Positions 46,567 to 55,666 of a DNA stretch of 64,000 bases are shown in pieces. Source of the stretch: Marinoscillum sp964351625 (GTDB taxonomy: Bacteria > Bacteroidota > Bacteroidia > Cytophagales > Cyclobacteriaceae). The first letter of the stretch is position 1; each line of letters begins with the position of its first letter. The notes beneath the pieces were generated by a model. It searched no databases. It was not told where the DNA came from and was given only the letters and a program-made list of their open reading frames with translations. The position numbers and the translations under genes are program-made. The DNA is taken from positions 62,001-126,000 of the forward strand of contig CAYGOV010000005.1 in NCBI GenBank assembly GCA_964351625.1, given 5' to 3'.

Positions 46567-47073
46567 ATGAAAAAAGGAACAACCATATACTTAATTGCAA
46601 TCGTGCTATTAGCAACGCAGGCATGTGCTCAAAAGAAGGAAGAGGCCAATAGCTCTGCAGCAGCTAAAGTAGAACGTGGAGATGTAATTTCATTATCAGA
46701 AGCGGATTGGAAGTCCAAGTTAACCCCTGAGCAATATTACGTTTTACGCGAGCAGGGTACTGAGCGTGCATTTACCGGAAAGTACTGGGATAATAGGGAA
46801 GCGGGCACGTACACATGTGCGGCATGCGATCTCCCACTATTCGACTCAGCTACTAAATTTAAATCAGGAACAGGTTGGCCAAGTTTCTATGAACCTCTTA
46901 AAGCAAAGAATGTAAAAGAAGCCGCAGATCGAAATTATGGAATGCGGTGGCCTGAAGTAAGTTGCGCAAGATGCGGAGGCCATTTAGGTCACGTATTCCC
47001 TGATGGTCCAAAGCCAACTGGCCTTCGGTATTGTATCAACTCGGTTTCCTTAGGATTTATCCCTAAAGACTAA
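46567..47073 (+). CDS. msrB: Peptide-methionine (R)-S-oxide reductase MsrB, exported
   Basis: 168 aa. A signal sequence ends in LLATQAC, a possible lipobox, so the enzyme is probably in the periplasm or membrane-anchored. The catalytic domain follows: KLTPEQYYVLREQGTERAF, two zinc CxxC pairs (CAACDLPLF and CARCGGHLGH) and the catalytic Cys in LRYCINSVSLGF. It repairs oxidised methionine. It converges with the YheT-like gene with a 2-nt gap. Confidence 0.96.
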   Translation: MKKGTTIYLIAIVLLATQACAQKKEEANSSAAAKVERGDVISLSEADWKSKLTPEQYYVLREQGTERAFTGKYWDNREAGTYTCAACDLPLFDSATKFKSGTGWPSFYEPLKAKNVKEAADRNYGMRWPEVSCARCGGHLGHVFPDGPKPTGLRYCINSVSLGFIPKD

Positions 47074-47075
47074 AA

Positions 47076-48038
47076 CTAAGAAACACCAATTTCTCGAAAA
47101 AACTGATCTGCACGCTCTTCCATATAACTATGCTCTTTGCCTGAAAGGGTAAAACCAGTATGGCCTCCTTTCTTAGGAGTTTCCAGAAATACATTTTTAT
47201 TCTCCTCAGCTTGTTTAAATGGATAGCAAGCCTCTCCTAGCATCGGATCATTCAGGGCGTTTACAATCAAAACAGACACCTTGATATCAGTTAAAAACTT
47301 ATCACATGTTGCGCTTTCGAAGAAATCTTCTTTGTTTTTAAAACCATGAAGTGGTGCAGTAAACTTCTCATGAAAGTCATCAAAGTCCTCTACACCTGCC
47401 TCTAAAATTTCTTTTAATTCAGGAAATTGAATTGATTTTAATTTCACCTTTTCGAGTAGTTTATCCAGAAACCGCTTTTCATATTTTTGATTCTCCGGCA
47501 ACTTCAACTGAACAGCGCTATCTCTCAAATTGCACGGAACTGAGAAAAAAGCACCCCCAACAATTCTTTGATCCCTATTAGCTTCCCCTAAGAATTTCAA
47601 CGACATACTGCCACCCATGCTATATCCCATCATGGCAACTTGTTCGTAACCTTGATCAAGTACTGAATTGACAACCGTACTCAAATCATCAGTATCACCA
47701 TGATGATAAAATCGAGGTAACCTATTCATTTCACCGCTACAACTCCTACAGTTCCAAGCAAGTATATCCCAACCTCGAGCAGAGAAGTATTTGGCCGCTC
47801 TTTTCACATAATATCTATCTGATCCGCCCTCAAGTCCATGTGTAATCACCAAACATTTCGCATTTCCATTTTTGATCCGATCCAGATCCAAAAAATCACC
47901 ATCGTTCAATTCCATCCTTTCCCTCACGTACAACTCATCCTTTACTTTAAAGAATAGCGAAGGAATTATAGTCTCCCAATGTGGATTTAACATGTACCAA
48001 GGACGTTTATGGTAGTTTGAAGTTTTTATTAAAGGCAT
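47076..48038 (-). CDS. YheT family alpha/beta hydrolase
   Basis: 320 aa. The start HWETIIPSLFFKV and the nucleophile elbow MGYSMGGSMSLKFLGE (G-x-S-x-G), preceded by LVITHGLEGGSDRYY, match the YheT/ABHD1-3 family (COG0429). The catalytic His is probably in GGHTGFTL near the C-terminus. The substrate is unknown; eukaryotic relatives act on phospholipids or esters. No signal peptide. Confidence 0.9.
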   Translation of the reverse strand: MPLIKTSNYHKRPWYMLNPHWETIIPSLFFKVKDELYVRERMELNDGDFLDLDRIKNGNAKCLVITHGLEGGSDRYYVKRAAKYFSARGWDILAWNCRSCSGEMNRLPRFYHHGDTDDLSTVVNSVLDQGYEQVAMMGYSMGGSMSLKFLGEANRDQRIVGGAFFSVPCNLRDSAVQLKLPENQKYEKRFLDKLLEKVKLKSIQFPELKEILEAGVEDFDDFHEKFTAPLHGFKNKEDFFESATCDKFLTDIKVSVLIVNALNDPMLGEACYPFKQAEENKNVFLETPKKGGHTGFTLSGKEHSYMEERADQFFREIGVS

Positions 48039-48127
48039 GACTTAAAATTAATAAGTTCGCGGAGTTAAACGATTTACAAATACGCCCCACGGCAAGATTT
48101 TTGCTTAGTGGGTGCAAAAATACTTCT

Positions 48128-50533
48128 ATGTTCAGGATGTCCTTGTTAATGGTTATTTTCCTTCTTTCGGAATACAGCCATTCCCAAATTATTCAGGTAA
48201 TCAACCGAGCTACACTCACTCCTGTTTCAGATGTTTATATCTATCACGAATCTGAAAAAACATCAACCATTACTCAAGAAGATGGAAGTGCAGATATCTC
48301 AGCTTTCCCAATGGTAGGGAAAGTTATCTTCCAACACACGGGATACAACACCAAAAAGATAGAGCGATCTTCCATCAAAGGACAAAATTTTCAGATTTCC
48401 TTAATTGAAAAAATCTTCCAAATAGATGAGCTCGTAGTGACAGCCAATAGATGGGAACAAGACAAGGACGAAGTAGCTCAAGATATCCTAAACATTCAAC
48501 CCAAAAATATCATTTTTCAGAATCCGCAAACTTCAGCTGACCTCCTTAATCAAAGCGGAGAAGTATTCGTTCAAAAAAGCCAATTAGGTGGTGGCTCACC
48601 TATGCTTCGTGGGTTTTCAGCCAATTCGGTTTTGCTAGTTGTTGACGGCATCAGACTCAACAATGCCATCTACCGGAGCGGCAACCTTCAAAACGTGATC
48701 AATATAGATGCAAACGTACTGGATGGCGCAGAAGTAATCTATGGGCCTGGTTCAGTGATGTATGGTAGTGATGCTATGGGTGGAATTATGGATTTCCACA
48801 CGCGTAAGCTATCCTTTAGTGAGTTGGATGATAATAGATTTTCTGGCAGTACTTTGATGCGTTACAGTTCTGCTTCTGACGAAAAATCATTCAATACTCA
48901 AGTTCAATATTCTGGCGATCGAATTGCAGCTTTTGCTTCTCTAAGTATGACATCTTTAGGTGATCTTAGAACTGGGAAAAACAGAAGTCCGGGTTATGAA
49001 GGATACTTTCAACAAAAGTATTTGGTGAAAACAGTAGATGGCGTGGATCAATTAATTGACAATCTAGATCCAAACATTCAAGGTCCTTCCAATTTCGACT
49101 TGATCAATACCATTGGTAAGATTGCCTTTAAGCTATCTGAAGAAAATACCCTTACTTATGGCTTTTACTTCAGTACTACTTCAGATATCCCAAGATATGA
49201 TCGACTCACTACCACTATTGATAACACAGATTCTCTGATATATGGGGACTGGCATTATGGACCTCAGAGATGGATGATGCACAACCTGCAGTATACCTCC
49301 TTCAATAAAAGCAGATTATACAACAAAGTGAAATTGACTGCAGGCTATCAACAATATGAAGAGAGCCGCATTGATAGAAGATTTGGGTCTACAAGTAAGA
49401 GATTATCCACAGAAGATGTTGACCTCTACACATTCAGCGTAGATTTTGATAAAGAATTCAAAAGGTCCAGTATATATTATGGGTTGGATTTCTTTCACAA
49501 TCAAGTATCAAGTGATGCCAATCGTGAAGATATAATAACAAATGAACGCAGAGACACAGACCCTAGGTACCCAGATGGTGGTAGTCAATATAGCTCAGCC
49601 GCTGCCTATTTGAATTTCAATCACATACTGAATGATAAATGGACGCTCAATCTTGGTGGTCGATATAGCTACATAAGATTAAGAGCAAATACGAGTAATG
49701 ATACCGCTATCAACTTTGGCTTAGATGATTTGACCAATACAAATCAAGCGCTAAATGGAATGATGGGAATCATTTATAAACCAAATACCTCTAACAGTTT
49801 TAAAGCACTTACCTCTTCTGGATTCCGCGCACCGAATGTGGATGATATAGGTAAGTTGTTTGAGCAAGATGATGATATTGTTATCGTTCCAAACCCTGAT
49901 TTAAAGCCAGAGTTTTCTTACAATCAAGAACTAGGCAGTCAACATCAATTAGGTGGGATAAGAATAGACGCTGTGGCCTATCATAGTATACTTACTAATG
50001 CCATTGTTCGTGGCGAGTATGAAGTAAATGGATCAAACACCATCAAAATAGAAGGTGAAGAGAAGCAGGTCAGGGCGCAAGTGAATGCAGATATGGCACG
50101 CATTTTTGGTGGCTCACTAAAGCTTACGCAAAATATCAATCAATATTTAGCGGCAAGCACTACTATTACTTTTACAGATGGTTACCTACTTGATTCTAAA
50201 GAACCACTAAGACATATCCCTCCCACTTTTGGAAGGACTAGCTTAATTTATCAGTTAAGGAAACTCAAATTGGAAGTCTATAGTGAATACAACTTTGACA
50301 AGCCAGCATCTGATATGCCCGATAGCGAAATAATAGACAAAGCACAATTATACGCTGCTGATGGAACACCAAGCTGGGTCACCTTGAACCTGAAGGCGCA
50401 ATATGTGCTCACCAAATATGTTTCAGCTCAATTTGGTCTTGAAAACATTTTTGATCAGCACTACAGGCCTTACTCATCAGGCATTAGTGCCCCTGGACGA
50501 AATATGATTTTTGTTATTCGAGGTAGATTCTAA
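48128..50533 (+). CDS. TonB-dependent receptor, heme-receptor-like
   Basis: 801 aa from ATG 48128; an in-frame TTG at 48101 would place LSGC before the signal and is unlikely. Signal peptide MFRMSLLMVIFLLSEYSHSQ, then a carboxypeptidase-regulatory-like domain (~25-105), the plug (SPMLRGFSANSVLLVVDGIR, LNNAIYRSGNLQNVIN, EVIYGPGSVMYGSDAMGG), and a 22-strand barrel ending GLENIFDQHYRPYSSGISAPG...VIRGRF. The plug resembles hemoglobin/heme receptors of Bacteroidota, so heme uptake is plausible but not proven. It overlaps the convergent gene by 4 nt. Confidence 0.9.
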   Translation: MFRMSLLMVIFLLSEYSHSQIIQVINRATLTPVSDVYIYHESEKTSTITQEDGSADISAFPMVGKVIFQHTGYNTKKIERSSIKGQNFQISLIEKIFQIDELVVTANRWEQDKDEVAQDILNIQPKNIIFQNPQTSADLLNQSGEVFVQKSQLGGGSPMLRGFSANSVLLVVDGIRLNNAIYRSGNLQNVINIDANVLDGAEVIYGPGSVMYGSDAMGGIMDFHTRKLSFSELDDNRFSGSTLMRYSSASDEKSFNTQVQYSGDRIAAFASLSMTSLGDLRTGKNRSPGYEGYFQQKYLVKTVDGVDQLIDNLDPNIQGPSNFDLINTIGKIAFKLSEENTLTYGFYFSTTSDIPRYDRLTTTIDNTDSLIYGDWHYGPQRWMMHNLQYTSFNKSRLYNKVKLTAGYQQYEESRIDRRFGSTSKRLSTEDVDLYTFSVDFDKEFKRSSIYYGLDFFHNQVSSDANREDIITNERRDTDPRYPDGGSQYSSAAAYLNFNHILNDKWTLNLGGRYSYIRLRANTSNDTAINFGLDDLTNTNQALNGMMGIIYKPNTSNSFKALTSSGFRAPNVDDIGKLFEQDDDIVIVPNPDLKPEFSYNQELGSQHQLGGIRIDAVAYHSILTNAIVRGEYEVNGSNTIKIEGEEKQVRAQVNADMARIFGGSLKLTQNINQYLAASTTITFTDGYLLDSKEPLRHIPPTFGRTSLIYQLRKLKLEVYSEYNFDKPASDMPDSEIIDKAQLYAADGTPSWVTLNLKAQYVLTKYVSAQFGLENIFDQHYRPYSSGISAPGRNMIFVIRGRF

Positions 50534-51582
50534 TTATCTAAAGCGCCATCATCTACCCAGCAAGCTATTTGAGCTATTTGAGCATTGGTAAGGGTTCTAC
50601 CTCCAGTCGGCATTGAACGGCTCCCAGTCTCCCTTTTAATGTTGGAGGCATTAGAAATTATTTGAGATTTAGTACTCAAATTAGGACTTTGTGATCCATT
50701 GTGACAACCACTTACAGCGCAATTTGCTGAAATTAAGGGCATGATTTGAGTGGATAATTTTATGCCAGAATTTAATTCAACTGTTTTCGCATCTGTACAA
50801 TCATTCCCATCTAATACAGTTACAGTATAAGAACCTGATGCTAGCCCAGAAAAACTTGAGTTTGCACCAAAACTTCCATTATTCAATTGATAGGTGTAGG
50901 TACCATCTCCACCGCTCGCACTTAGAGATATGGCACCAATGGAAGTACCACAGCCTGCCGCAGAGGTGCTGTTAATCACTAGGGAAAGATCACTCGCATC
51001 GTTCATTATTGTTACAGATAATTTTGACAAACAACCTGAACCATCCTTGGCATTAAAGACGTAATCTCCTGCAGCTAATCCATCGAATAAAGGAGAGTCT
51101 TGATATGACTCATTTCCAATTTTAAACATGTAAGGTGTAATTCCACCTGAAGCGTCTAAAGTGACAGAACCATTTGCCGAACCACACGAGGCTGAAGTAA
51201 TATTAGAGGACATTAAAGATATAGCATCATTAGATAAATCAATAGTAGTACTCACCGCAGCAACACAATCATTTTTGTCTTTAACAGTGATTGTATACTC
51301 ACCATTTAGCAGATCTGAAAAAACTGGATTGGTCTGAAAATTCTCATTATCAATACTGAATAAGTAAGATGATACTCCACCCGAAGCGACCACAGTAATT
51401 GAACCTTGCTGCGAACAGGTCACAGCATTATTTTCAATCACTTCAATAGCTAAATCAGTGTTATCACAACTGATTAAGAGATCCGATTCCTTTTGCGAAC
51501 TGCAGCTTAGCACAAACACCAAGAAAAAAAATGGAATGAAAACTTTAATCAACGCAAATGACAATTTCATAGTTTTAATCAT
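50530..51582 (-). CDS. Lipoprotein with three SprB-type repeats fused to a C-terminal cytochrome c-like domain
   Basis: 350 aa (ATG 51570 is an alternative start, removing four residues). Lipobox FVLSC at Cys27. Three tandem SprB-like modules of about 75 residues (about 41-115, 117-195, 197-272), each with xxC..G.I/V..SGG...Y.F..., GxYTVTVxDxNDC. The C-terminal 75 residues hold Cys288-x4-Cys293-His294 (ANCAVSGCHNG) and a candidate axial Met324 (SRSMPTGG), followed by AQIACWVDDGA. That is the pattern of a Bacteroidota/Planctomycete-type cytochrome c domain with a long CxxxxCH site. Probably a surface or periplasmic electron-transfer or heme-binding lipoprotein. Confidence 0.8.
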   Translation of the reverse strand: MIKTMKLSFALIKVFIPFFFLVFVLSCSSQKESDLLISCDNTDLAIEVIENNAVTCSQQGSITVVASGGVSSYLFSIDNENFQTNPVFSDLLNGEYTITVKDKNDCVAAVSTTIDLSNDAISLMSSNITSASCGSANGSVTLDASGGITPYMFKIGNESYQDSPLFDGLAAGDYVFNAKDGSGCLSKLSVTIMNDASDLSLVINSTSAAGCGTSIGAISLSASGGDGTYTYQLNNGSFGANSSFSGLASGSYTVTVLDGNDCTDAKTVELNSGIKLSTQIMPLISANCAVSGCHNGSQSPNLSTKSQIISNASNIKRETGSRSMPTGGRTLTNAQIAQIACWVDDGALDN

Positions 51583-52042
51583 TAAGAGAACCTTCTATTA
51601 CTTCCCAAGTATAATCAGACATCAATTTGACCGTGGCGATATGGCTCAATTTTTTTGAGGAATTACCCCACTCATCTGGACTTATCATCGAAAGGAAATC
51701 TGAGGAGTCCTCTCTTTCATATAAATGATACGTCTGATGTATTACAGGCTTAAAAGAAAGGTTTGAATTATAAATACGTTCAGACACGGAAACACGAGTT
51801 TTTAAATCTTGAGCCTCCTGTAGGAGACCCTTCATTTGATTCATTATTTTGCTATAATCCTTCCCTGTTTGCTCGCGCATGGCAGCTAGGGATTGCCCTT
51901 TAATCTTTCCTTTATCCTCGGGTTTGATAAGTGCACTTCCTACAGTGTGTGCAAACTCTATTAGTCCAGGAATATCTGTTATCTTCTCCCTTTCTTTCTT
52001 AAAGTCATAGTTTGCAATATCAACTTTAATTCCCGCCTTCAT
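51575..52042 (-). CDS. DUF2452 family protein
   Basis: 155 aa from ATG 52042; an upstream GTG at 52078 lies within the preceding small gene. The core reads IPGLIEFAHTVGSALIKPEDKGKIKGQSLAAMREQT, then IHQTYHLYERED, SMISPDEWG and IATVKLMSDYTWEV. This is the DUF2452 pattern shared with human C1orf50; the function is unknown. Its start lies inside the 50-aa membrane-protein gene, and its end overlaps the SprB/cytochrome gene start by 8 nt, so the three genes look like one translated unit. Confidence 0.8.
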   Translation of the reverse strand: MKAGIKVDIANYDFKKEREKITDIPGLIEFAHTVGSALIKPEDKGKIKGQSLAAMREQTGKDYSKIMNQMKGLLQEAQDLKTRVSVSERIYNSNLSFKPVIHQTYHLYEREDSSDFLSMISPDEWGNSSKKLSHIATVKLMSDYTWEVIEGSLND

Positions 52043-52178
52043 CTGATTGAATCCTTTGAGGTAAATTTCTATTTGCACCTGGCCATGTTGTCCGTTGGCT
52101 CATATCCCAACCGATAACAATCATGATAATCAAGAAAATTGCAGCTATTACTAAAAATAACTTCTTAGATTTTTTCAT
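52026..52178 (-). CDS. 50-aa single-span membrane protein
   Basis: A short gene whose ATG (52178) opens a 50-codon frame: KKSKKLFLVIAAIFLIIMIV gives a basic start and one transmembrane helix, followed by IGWDMSQRTTWPGANRNLPQ and a short acidic tail. The positive-inside start, clean hydrophobic span, and 17-nt overlap with the DUF2452 ATG favour a real coding sequence. Small proteins with an xGxDMSxRTTxPG segment seem familiar from Bacteroidota, but I cannot name a family. Confidence 0.6.
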   Translation of the reverse strand: MKKSKKLFLVIAAIFLIIMIVIGWDMSQRTTWPGANRNLPQRIQSDEGGN

Positions 52179-52226
52179 ATCCTTGCAATGAACTGCAAAT
52201 TTGAGAAAAAGTTTAAAAAAAGACCC

Positions 52227-52619
52227 ATGACCATAGAAGGTAAATTAATTGAGGTATCCCCGACACAAGATGTATCAGCAAGTTTCAAAAAACGAGAATT
52301 CGTTTTGGAATTTTCAGAAAACCCACAATATCCAGAGTACTTAAAAATGGAATTGATTCAAACCAACTGCCAACAGTTGGATAGCTTCAATGTAGGAGAC
52401 GATGTGGCTGTTTCTTTCAATCTAAAAGGAAGAAAATGGACAGACCCTAAAGGAGTAGTAAAATACTTTAACAGCCTACAGGCATGGAGAATAGAAGCAA
52501 AAAGCGGAGATGGTAGTGCCTCATCAGGTAGTGCGCCTAACAATAACGCTCCTGCTCCTACTCCTAGCGATGAATGGATGAAAGAAGATTTCTCCTCTGA
52601 CGAGGATCTTCCGTTCTAA
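52227..52619 (+). CDS. DUF3127 domain protein, SSB-like
   Basis: 130 aa from ATG 52227. The ATG at 52188 is in frame but lies only 9 nt from the opposing start codon and adds a Lys-rich non-family extension. The body (MTIEGKLIEVSPTQDVSASFKKREFVLEFSENPQYPEYLKMEL...LKGRKWTDPKGVVKYFNSLQAWRIE) is DUF3127, an OB-fold-like domain. The Ser/Pro/Ala linker and the acidic end EDLPF mimic the SSB C-terminal tip that recruits partners. A nucleic-acid role is inferred. Confidence 0.8.
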   Translation: MTIEGKLIEVSPTQDVSASFKKREFVLEFSENPQYPEYLKMELIQTNCQQLDSFNVGDDVAVSFNLKGRKWTDPKGVVKYFNSLQAWRIEAKSGDGSASSGSAPNNNAPAPTPSDEWMKEDFSSDEDLPF

Positions 52620-52620
52620 A

Positions 52621-52881
52621 TCAATGTCGTTTCTTACGGAAAGTTATCGGGATATAATCATCTGTAGGTAAGCCAAGATGTGTTAGATCCCAATCTTTAT
52701 CGTAGCTATTTACCAATTGGCGAATGCACTCCACCCTGTCTTCAGTTGGGTATGGGCATTCGTCCCAGTAAAATAGCTCTACACGGTAATGGTATTGTTT
52801 TTTAATTCCGTTGACTCTTACCTCAACTTCGATTTCTTGCTCCTCGTTTAGTTGAGGGATTTCAATTCCAATGATGCCCAT
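52621..52881 (-). CDS. Conserved hypothetical small protein
   Basis: 86 aa, soluble, starting MGIIGIEIPQLNEEQEIEVEVRVNGIKKQYHYRVELFYWDECPYPTED, with beta-strand-like alternation and two Cys-containing segments, ending in basic KKRH. No domain recognised. Stop is 2 nt from the stop of the convergent DUF3127 gene. Confidence 0.7.
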   Translation of the reverse strand: MGIIGIEIPQLNEEQEIEVEVRVNGIKKQYHYRVELFYWDECPYPTEDRVECIRQLVNSYDKDWDLTHLGLPTDDYIPITFRKKRH

Positions 52882-52994
52882 TTTCTTATAATTTATGAAA
52901 GGTTATCAAAAAATATACCTAACTGATAACTTATTTAAAATCAAGATGTTACATATTAAACAATATTCAAAACTGAACGTTTAAGAACAGTAAT

Positions 52995-53564
52995 ATGTCC
53001 ACAAACAAGACAATTCCAGTATACAGTTTAACTGTGCTTATAATCCTTATCAGCGTGATCCTCAACGTCAGTTGCGCAAGGAATAGTGATAAGAGGCCAT
53101 CACCTCTCGTATCAGACAGTGTAGTAATAAATCAAGCACTAGTAAATATCGAATACAGCAGCCCAGGAGTGAAGAAAAGGAAAATCTGGGGTGATCTTGT
53201 TCCTTATGATGAACTATGGCGTACAGGAGCTAATAAAGCTACTTTTCTAAATACTACAGAGAATATCCTATTGAATGGACAACCGCTCTCCAAAGGAATT
53301 TACTCCCTTTTCACTATTCCACGTGAAGACTCAAGTTGGACTGTGATTTTCAATAAAGATTGGGATCAATGGGGTTCTTACAACTATGACAAGAATAATG
53401 ATGCGCTGCGTCTTGACGTTACCACATATCCTTCGGATTTTAACGAAAAAATGCAATTCATTCTATCTGAAAAGGAACTCTTATTTCGGTGGGAAAAAAT
53501 TGGCTTCAAAATTGAATTGTCTTTGGCGGAGATTAATGTAGATTCTTTAATGCTCCAACGCTGA
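52995..53564 (+). CDS. DUF2911 lipoprotein
   Basis: 189 aa. N-terminal hydrophobic signal with lipobox LNVSC, then the DUF2911 body: VNIEYSSPGVKKRKIWGDLVPYDELWRTGANKATFL, LLNGQPLSKGIYSLFTIP, SWTVIFNKDWDQWGSYNYD. Common in Bacteroidota; function unknown, presumably periplasmic. The end overlaps the convergent DUF302 gene by 32 nt. Confidence 0.85.
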   Translation: MSTNKTIPVYSLTVLIILISVILNVSCARNSDKRPSPLVSDSVVINQALVNIEYSSPGVKKRKIWGDLVPYDELWRTGANKATFLNTTENILLNGQPLSKGIYSLFTIPREDSSWTVIFNKDWDQWGSYNYDKNNDALRLDVTTYPSDFNEKMQFILSEKELLFRWEKIGFKIELSLAEINVDSLMLQR

Positions 53565-53991
53565 TACGTATAAGAAGAGTTGAAAGCTCCTGAATAGTAT
53601 CTTCACAACCATCAATCATAAATCTTCGAACCATGTATTTTGGATCTATAAATCCAATGTATACATCTCCAGACTCTTCCCATACCAATATCTCTAAGGG
53701 CAAGTCCAGCGCAACAGTCTGCTGACAATTGATCAAAATTGTAGAGAGAGCAGGATCCTCAAATAAGATTGACCTTGTCGGTGCTAATTTCAAACCGCGT
53801 TCTTTAGCGATATCATCGTGTGATACTGTTTCAAAAAAAATAAGCCCTTCGCGCTGCTTTATTTCTTCAGTGATTGCTTCTACGGTTTCTACAACACTCT
53901 TTTGGCTTCTATAAACCGTTAGATTTTGAGACTTTCCTACTATGGAAATTATGACTAAAACAAAGACAAGCCAAATTTTCGACATCAACAT
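53533..53991 (-). CDS. Exported DUF302 domain protein
   Basis: 152 aa. Signal peptide MLMSKIWLVFVLVIISIVGKSQ, then the DUF302 pattern: VVETVEAITEEIKQREGLIFFETVSHDDIAKERGLKLAPTRSILFEDPAL, INCQQTVALDLPLEILVWEE. Some relatives bind heme or metal, but there is nothing decisive here. The last 32 nt overlap antiparallel with the DUF2911 coding end, which is unusual for two real genes but both families are convincing. Confidence 0.82.
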   Translation of the reverse strand: MLMSKIWLVFVLVIISIVGKSQNLTVYRSQKSVVETVEAITEEIKQREGLIFFETVSHDDIAKERGLKLAPTRSILFEDPALSTILINCQQTVALDLPLEILVWEESGDVYIGFIDPKYMVRRFMIDGCEDTIQELSTLLIRISVGALKNLH

Positions 53992-54169
53992 TCGATTTCC
54001 TGATAAGCGAATCTATAAAGCATTCATTTAAAACAATGGAGAAATTTATTCTATTAACCATTTTATCTAGCTCATTTAACAATTTAATCTGGTGCAAACT
54101 TTGAATAATTTTTATAATTATGACATCCACATTTCATGATTATTGAGTTCAGTCATTTACCTTAGAGAC

Positions 54170-55414
54170 ATGAATATTTATGCAAAATTGTCTATTCTCT
54201 GTGTTTCATTAGTTATCGCAGCGTCTTCGGTATACTATTTCGTTATCAATCAAGCAATTGAAAAAGCTATACGAATAGCAAGCAGTTCTAGTACAGCAGA
54301 CCCTTATGCCCCACTGGAAGCGATTCAATCACACCTCGTCTTGATTGTTTGCCTTGTACTTGGAGGATCACTGGTATTGGCACTAATAGCAGCTCATATT
54401 TTCGTTAAGCCAATAGTAAAGCTTACTCGAATGGCTGAGGAAGTGAGTAAAGGCAACCTTGACGTTGAAATAAAGATCAATTCGAATGATGAATTGGGAC
54501 GTCTTGCATCACTCTTAAGTAATGCATCTCAAGTTTTGATTAAACGTCTCGCTGAACAAAGACAACTTAACGATAAGCTAGAAGCCCAGAAAAATACCAT
54601 GGAATCTCAAAAGGTTCTTCTTGAACATGCAAATAGGCAAGTTTCAGATAGTATTGTTTATGCTCAAAGAATTCAACAATCAATACTTCCCGACCTTACT
54701 GTTCTAAAAAAAGTTATTAATGATCTATTTGTATTTTATCAACCCAAAGACGTTGTAAGTGGCGATTTTTATTGGTTTGAGCGGGTTCGACTAGGAAGAA
54801 ATGAGTACCTCGTGATTGTATGTGCTGACTGCACAGGTCATGGCGTCCCAGGGGCCATTATGTCCATAATGGGAAGTAATCAGCTCACCAACATTGTTTA
54901 CTATCAGAACTACATTGAGCCTACAAAAATACTTGCTCGTTTAGATAAGGTTATAAAATTTGAAATGAAAGGAGATGACAACCTGAATAGAGATGGAATG
55001 GAAATGGGACTTGCCATTATAAACCTTGATGATCTTAAATTGGAATTCTCAGGTGCTGGCATCCCACTTTATATTGTAAAGAAAGGAACACGAGAACTTT
55101 TGACCTACAAAAGTCCAAAATATATGATAGGTGGAATTGAAGGTGATGAAAAAGAAGTTTCTGAGAAATTAACCAACATTGATATTCAATTGGAAGCAGG
55201 TGATAAAATCTATATGGCCACAGATGGTTTCCAAGATCAATTTGGTGGGAAGGACGATAAAAAATTCCTTAGTAAGAGATTTAAAGATATGCTCGCGGAA
55301 AATTCGGATTTACCAATGCAGGACCAATTAATAAAACTGACTGATGCCTTTAATGGTTGGAAAGGAGACACTCATCAAACTGATGATGTGTTGGTTTTTG
55401 GTTTTGAAATATAA
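54170..55414 (+). CDS. Membrane HAMP-PP2C (SpoIIE-type) phosphatase, SiaA-like
   Basis: 414 aa from ATG 54170; a TTG at 54143 would add nine residues before the transmembrane helix. Two transmembrane helices (about 8-28 and 56-78) bracket a short outside loop. HAMP (about 79-130, KPIVKLTRMAEEVSKGNLDVEI) and a helical linker (RQVSDSIVYAQRIQQSILP) lead to the PP2C domain (about 185-414). All metal-ligand acids are present: D199 (VVSGDFYW), D220 (ADCTGHGVPG), D352 (ATDGFQDQ) and D405/D406. It should remove a Ser/Thr phosphate from a partner, plausibly the SiaC-like protein at 59824. Confidence 0.88.
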   Translation: MNIYAKLSILCVSLVIAASSVYYFVINQAIEKAIRIASSSSTADPYAPLEAIQSHLVLIVCLVLGGSLVLALIAAHIFVKPIVKLTRMAEEVSKGNLDVEIKINSNDELGRLASLLSNASQVLIKRLAEQRQLNDKLEAQKNTMESQKVLLEHANRQVSDSIVYAQRIQQSILPDLTVLKKVINDLFVFYQPKDVVSGDFYWFERVRLGRNEYLVIVCADCTGHGVPGAIMSIMGSNQLTNIVYYQNYIEPTKILARLDKVIKFEMKGDDNLNRDGMEMGLAIINLDDLKLEFSGAGIPLYIVKKGTRELLTYKSPKYMIGGIEGDEKEVSEKLTNIDIQLEAGDKIYMATDGFQDQFGGKDDKKFLSKRFKDMLAENSDLPMQDQLIKLTDAFNGWKGDTHQTDDVLVFGFEI

Positions 55415-55419
55415 AAGAA

Positions 55420-55659
55420 TTAGTAACGGACTAATAGGCTCTCATCCACAGACATTTCATAAAGCGCCTCTAATGCTTCATTGAGTTTTGCTAAAATTTC
55501 AGAGTCTAGATCAACGTCAGGATTCAAATCTTCCATTTGCTTCAGATTGAATCCTTTAGCTCTGAGATCATCAACACACTTCAAACATATTCTCGTCCAA
55601 GATTGAGGACTTATGTTTTCAGTGCACCAATTTTTAAAATTACTCGCCTTTATCTCCAT
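55420..55659 (-). CDS. Small hypothetical protein in signalling operon
   Basis: 79 aa, acidic and helical, no signal. It has three cysteines (NWCTENISPQSW, ICLKCVDDL) in the first half and an amphipathic C-terminal helix (LDSEILAKLNEALEALYEMS). It lies 7 nt downstream of the response regulator/PP2C gene, so it is probably the last gene of that operon. No domain recognised. Confidence 0.6.
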   Translation of the reverse strand: MEIKASNFKNWCTENISPQSWTRICLKCVDDLRAKGFNLKQMEDLNPDVDLDSEILAKLNEALEALYEMSVDESLLVRY

Positions 55660-55666
55660 CTTTCCG

